Below, piece after piece: positions 61,402 through 64,000 of a DNA stretch of 64,000 nucleotides. This stretch comes from Methanobacteriales archaeon HGW-Methanobacteriales-1 (lineage in GTDB: Archaea > Methanobacteriota > Methanobacteria > Methanobacteriales > Methanobacteriaceae). Below the pieces are notes generated by a model. That model was not told the origin of the DNA, ran no database searches, and saw only the letters and a list, made by a program, of their open reading frames with translations. The position numbers and the translations under genes were made by a program. The stretch is taken from assembly GCA_002839705.1 (NCBI GenBank), contig PGYO01000002.1, positions 1 to 64,000 of the forward strand, in the 5' to 3' direction. The first letter of the stretch is position 1; each line of letters begins with the position of its first letter.

Positions 61402-61929
61402 CTAAAAACCATCATCCTGCACACTTACACAGAAGCGACACAGTGCACTAGGAGTATTGATTTGTTTTTCCTTAACTGGACAGTAATAAACACTATTTTC
61501 ATATCTTAAAACAAAACCACCAGGAAACTTAGTTCCCACCGGGTGAATGGACTCTTCTCTGACAAAAGCAGTGTAGGTGGCCACAATACGAGCAATCTTG
61601 TGAAAGCAAAGCTCATGGTGGCTCCGGGACTCATCTTTTTGCATTTCCATCACCTGCAAAAAATCATTTAACTTTTTATTATTTACCAAACCCTCGTAGT
61701 GGGCCTTATCTTCTTTAATATCTTTTATTCTAATGAAAAAGGCCCGAGTAAATCTTTCAATATATTCTTTTTGCTCTTTTATAGGCATAAACTTAGCATC
61801 TTCCTTCAAATACCCACTTGCATCCATAATTTCTTTAATATGGATATTACGAGCCTCTTTTTTTAGAATCTCTAGAAGATCCATTTTACTAAGGGGAATT
61901 GTAAAATCAATATTATCAATTTTTAACAT
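61402..61929 (-). CDS. DUF2115 (UPF0305) family protein, copy 1
   Basis: 175 residues. It matches a methanogen family of unknown role, by its C-terminal signature: [20 protein letters not shown], then YYCPVKEK, and CRFCVSVQD, which leaves three cysteines for metal binding. The helical N-terminal part begins MLKIDN. I chose ATG 61929 because it aligns with the start of the paralogue and has GTGA upstream; GTG 61938 is in that site. It is a tandem duplicate with the gene at 62020. Confidence 0.75.
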   Translation of the reverse strand: MLKIDNIDFTIPLSKMDLLEILKKEARNIHIKEIMDASGYLKEDAKFMPIKEQKEYIERFTRAFFIRIKDIKEDKAHYEGLVNNKKLNDFLQVMEMQKDESRSHHELCFHKIARIVATYTAFVREESIHPVGTKFPGGFVLRYENSVYYCPVKEKQINTPSALCRFCVSVQDDGF

Positions 61930-62019
61930 ATAATTCACGTAATTAATGATTTTTGATGATTAAAAGTGCTTATTTACTTTTTAAGATTTTTTCTAATTAA
62001 TGAATTTAAATAACCTTTT

Positions 62020-62544
62020 TTAAACACTTTCATCCTGTTCTGCAATACAAAAACCACATACTGCTCCTGGATTGTCCTTTTGGCTTTCTTTAACCGGGCA
62101 AAAGTAGGTTTCACCCTCTAATTTAACCTCAAAACCTCCAGGAAATGGTGTTCCAGTGGGATGGATGGGTTCATCCAGGACAAAAGTGGTGTAAACTGAT
62201 ATTATCATGTAAATTTTAAAAAATGAATGATTGAAATCCTCATTTATATCATTATTTGCTTTTTGCTCTTTTAATAAATCAAGAGCGGATTTAAACTCTT
62301 CAAAGTCTAATTCTCCGGAATATTGGCCCTTATCATTTTTTAAATCAGTTATTCGTATGATAAAACCATCCACATAAGCTTTCACAAACTTTTTCCGGTA
62401 ATCGGCCTGTATATAAATGGCATCTTCATGAATAAAATTACTGGCAGAGATAATATCAGATATACCTATGGGACGGGCCTTTTTTTGCAGGATTTTTAAT
62501 AATTCCTGTTTAGATAATTCTTTTTCCCAGTTTAAATCCAGCAT
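62020..62544 (-). CDS. DUF2115 (UPF0305) family protein, copy 2
   Basis: 174 residues, paralogous to the preceding gene: the same ELLKILQKKAR start helix (ELL.IL.K.AR in both), HPTGTPFPGGFEVKLEG, YFCPVKES and CGFCIAEQDES with the three cysteines in register. It lies upstream of copy 1 on the same strand, with 90 bp in between. AAGTGA precedes ATG 62544. It sits 73 bp after the stop of the helicase gene. Confidence 0.75.
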   Translation of the reverse strand: MLDLNWEKELSKQELLKILQKKARPIGISDIISASNFIHEDAIYIQADYRKKFVKAYVDGFIIRITDLKNDKGQYSGELDFEEFKSALDLLKEQKANNDINEDFNHSFFKIYMIISVYTTFVLDEPIHPTGTPFPGGFEVKLEGETYFCPVKESQKDNPGAVCGFCIAEQDESV

Positions 62545-62617
62545 AAAATCACTTTTATTTACTTTTTTATTTTTAGAATAAAATAAATTATAATTCTATT
62601 TAATAAAATTTAACGAA

Positions 62618-64000
62618 TTATTCTCCACGAGCGAATCTTACAACAGCCTCTGATAATTTAGGCCCAATACCATCAACTTTTTGAAGTTCTTTTTCGGTAA
62701 ATGGTCTTAAATCTTCTCCAAAGGTTTTAACCAAAGCACGGGCCCGTTTTCTTCCCAATCTCTTAACTCCCAGTACCAGAGGAATAAGCTCGTCTTTTAC
62801 TCCATAATACAAACGTGCAGATAGTATTTCTAAATCCCGGGAATGTGCATAAATTCCAGAAACTTCGCAGATGTTCTTAAAGAACTTCACCATTAGTGAG
62901 GCCTCATAGGCTGCCCTTCTGGTGGTGGCAGCATAAACATGGAATGCGTTTTCAATCTCATATTCATTACGCTCATCAATCCACTCCATAAGGGATGCTG
63001 TAGTGGCCTCCTGGTTACGCATATCCACGGCAAAGATTCCCTTAACAGATAGCTTCTCCCGAACAGGATCTTTGCTTTTACGGCCTTTAAATGATATTAA
63101 TGGCATGTCTGGAGTGCGGCACATCTGGTAAATCAACTGATTGAGGTCCAACTCTTCCATCTGAGCAGCATATTCTTTTAATTTCACTGCGGTTTCCACG
63201 GTGTAATTGGATTTTGCTATGAGTAAACCATAAGCAGTGGCCTTCAGTCCTTCGGGGGTGGCCTGCAATATTCCGTTTTGCATTAAAAAATTTACGGCTT
63301 CATTAATTTCAAATTCCAGACTATCCGCAGCGAAAGCACTCATATATGGGTTGTGTTGCATCTGGTAGCCATAAAATGTTTTAGTAAAGAATTCTTGAAT
63401 TTCTACAGGATTTTTGGCCAGAGTAGAGGCTACCTGGGCAATAATCTGCCTATAAACAGCGTCTTTATTTTCTATGAGCTTGGAATTAGTTGCTTCTACT
63501 TCTCCATTAACATAGAACTCCTGCAGGTTTTGAGCTTCATCCAGGGTCTTGGCAATCAAATAAGAATATCCCACATCGTCGTACTGGGGCCGACCGGCAC
63601 GCCCAGACATCTGTTCATAGTCAAATACTGGAATGTTTTGCGGGCCTTGAGATGTCCAGCGGGTATAATCTCTAATAACCACACTTCGGGATGGTAAATT
63701 AACTCCGTACATCAAACTAGGGGTGGCAGTAATCATTAATAAATTCCCTAAACGGAATTCGTCTTCAATGATTTCTTTTTGTTCATTGAAAAGGCCGGCA
63801 TGGTGAAAAGCCACTCCGTTTTCCGCACTCTCGGCTAACTTAAGGCAGATAGATGTGGGACGGGTTCCTTTCTTTTTAGGAACTTCCAGAATCTTGTCTG
63901 CAACTTCTCTAAAAGCTTTTTTCTTTTCTCGGGGAACTTTACGTTTTATTTTACCAGAAACGAATTTAGCCAATGATTCAGTAAAAAGACGGGTAGAAAC
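62618..64000 (-). CDS. hel308: Hel308 DNA helicase, C-terminal part, cut by the window edge
   Basis: About 460 residues of the C-terminal two thirds are present and the frame stays open to the window end, so the N-terminal motor domain lies beyond it. Visible: VAFHHAGLFNEQKEIIEDEF and TATPSLMYGVNLPSR (helicase motifs IV-V), YEQMSGRAGRPQYDD (motif VI), the ratchet domain, and a C-terminal helix-hairpin-helix (VDGIGPKLSEAVVRFAR). Hel308 unwinds stalled forks 3' to 5'. The minus-strand ATG/TTG at 63973 is internal and not the start. Confidence 0.93.
   Translation of the reverse strand, partial: VSTRLFTESLAKFVSGKIKRKVPREKKKAFREVADKILEVPKKKGTRPTSICLKLAESAENGVAFHHAGLFNEQKEIIEDEFRLGNLLMITATPSLMYGVNLPSRSVVIRDYTRWTSQGPQNIPVFDYEQMSGRAGRPQYDDVGYSYLIAKTLDEAQNLQEFYVNGEVEATNSKLIENKDAVYRQIIAQVASTLAKNPVEIQEFFTKTFYGYQMQHNPYMSAFAADSLEFEINEAVNFLMQNGILQATPEGLKATAYGLLIAKSNYTVETAVKLKEYAAQMEELDLNQLIYQMCRTPDMPLISFKGRKSKDPVREKLSVKGIFAVDMRNQEATTASLMEWIDERNEYEIENAFHVYAATTRRAAYEASLMVKFFKNICEVSGIYAHSRDLEILSARLYYGVKDELIPLVLGVKRLGRKRARALVKTFGEDLRPFTEKELQKVDGIGPKLSEAVVRFARGE

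Noticed and set aside
63353-63697. Plus-strand ORF of 114 residues inside the helicase
   Set aside because: It is antisense to conserved Hel308 motifs and has no family signature.

Overview
The window is AT-rich archaeal DNA from a methanogen of the order Methanobacteriales, most likely a mesophilic Methanobacterium-like species (inference). The evidence is a set of cofactor genes found in methanogens: two methanofuran enzymes (mfnD, mfnF), beta-RFAP synthase for methanopterin, CofH for F420, and a homoaconitase-type small subunit for coenzyme B. It is joined by archaeal ether-lipid genes (carS, a tetraether-synthase-like radical SAM protein, a UbiA-family DGGGP synthase), an archaeal histone, SecD/SecF, Hel308, archaeal Elp3, and a pseudomurein-binding surface protein. 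Genes are typically preceded by GGTGA or GGAGG ribosome binding sites and TATA-type promoters.

Layout. 1-2.8 kb: the tail of a SIS-domain protein, a frameshifted hsp20, a Nog1-like GTPase and AMMECR1. 2.8-7.8 kb: TldD, the two-gene homocysteine sulfurtransferase system (DUF39-CBS plus NIL-ferredoxin) and a GMC-type flavoenzyme. 8-14 kb: an exported M14-like peptidase, a pseudomurein-binding protein overlapping pyrI, and secF-secD. 14-20 kb: flavodoxin, argC, a decayed transglutaminase-like surface gene, ribL, hisA and an EamA transporter. 20-29 kb: truA, a DUF460 protein, wecB-wecC, mfnD, mfnF and a membrane-anchored M14-like protein. 29-36.5 kb: carS diverging from tes, then beta-RFAP synthase, hacB, a zinc-finger protein, pcm and an archaeal MtaB-type methylthiotransferase. 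36.8-43 kb: zinc-ribbon proteins, tRNA-Val and tRNA-Phe, a large PAS histidine kinase, rubrerythrin, histone and cofH. 43-49 kb: GNAT, a cyclophilin-like protein, deoC, elp3, an M50-CBS protease and a second, intact hsp20. 49-61 kb is the most accessory part: PRC-barrel, DUF2098, a second kinase, an EFR1 ferredoxin-flavodoxin, DUF308, a secreted GH26-like glycosidase, a PQQ-propeller surface protein, TetR with a palindromic operator, a frameshifted second EFR1, a DODA-type dioxygenase and an orphan HsdS. 60.4-64 kb: a GC-rich structured-RNA candidate, the UbiA lipid gene, tandem DUF2115 paralogues and the C-terminal part of Hel308.

How it works together. Most of the window is housekeeping and cofactor biosynthesis for methanogenesis, with a cell-envelope theme: ether lipids, sugar nucleotide synthesis, pseudomurein binding and exported peptidases. 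Three coding regions are broken (hsp20, transglutaminase-like, second EFR1). Two of these breaks are single-base frameshifts, so sequencing error has to be excluded. I see no CRISPR array, no intact insertion sequence and no rRNA.

The best candidates for something new are a compact GC-rich RNA with an 11-bp stem at about 60402-60474 just upstream of the lipid prenyltransferase gene; three genes whose strong Shine-Dalgarno sequences point at non-canonical start codons (CTG, ATA, ATT); a perfect TetR operator; and repeated elements in the carS-tes divergent promoter region.
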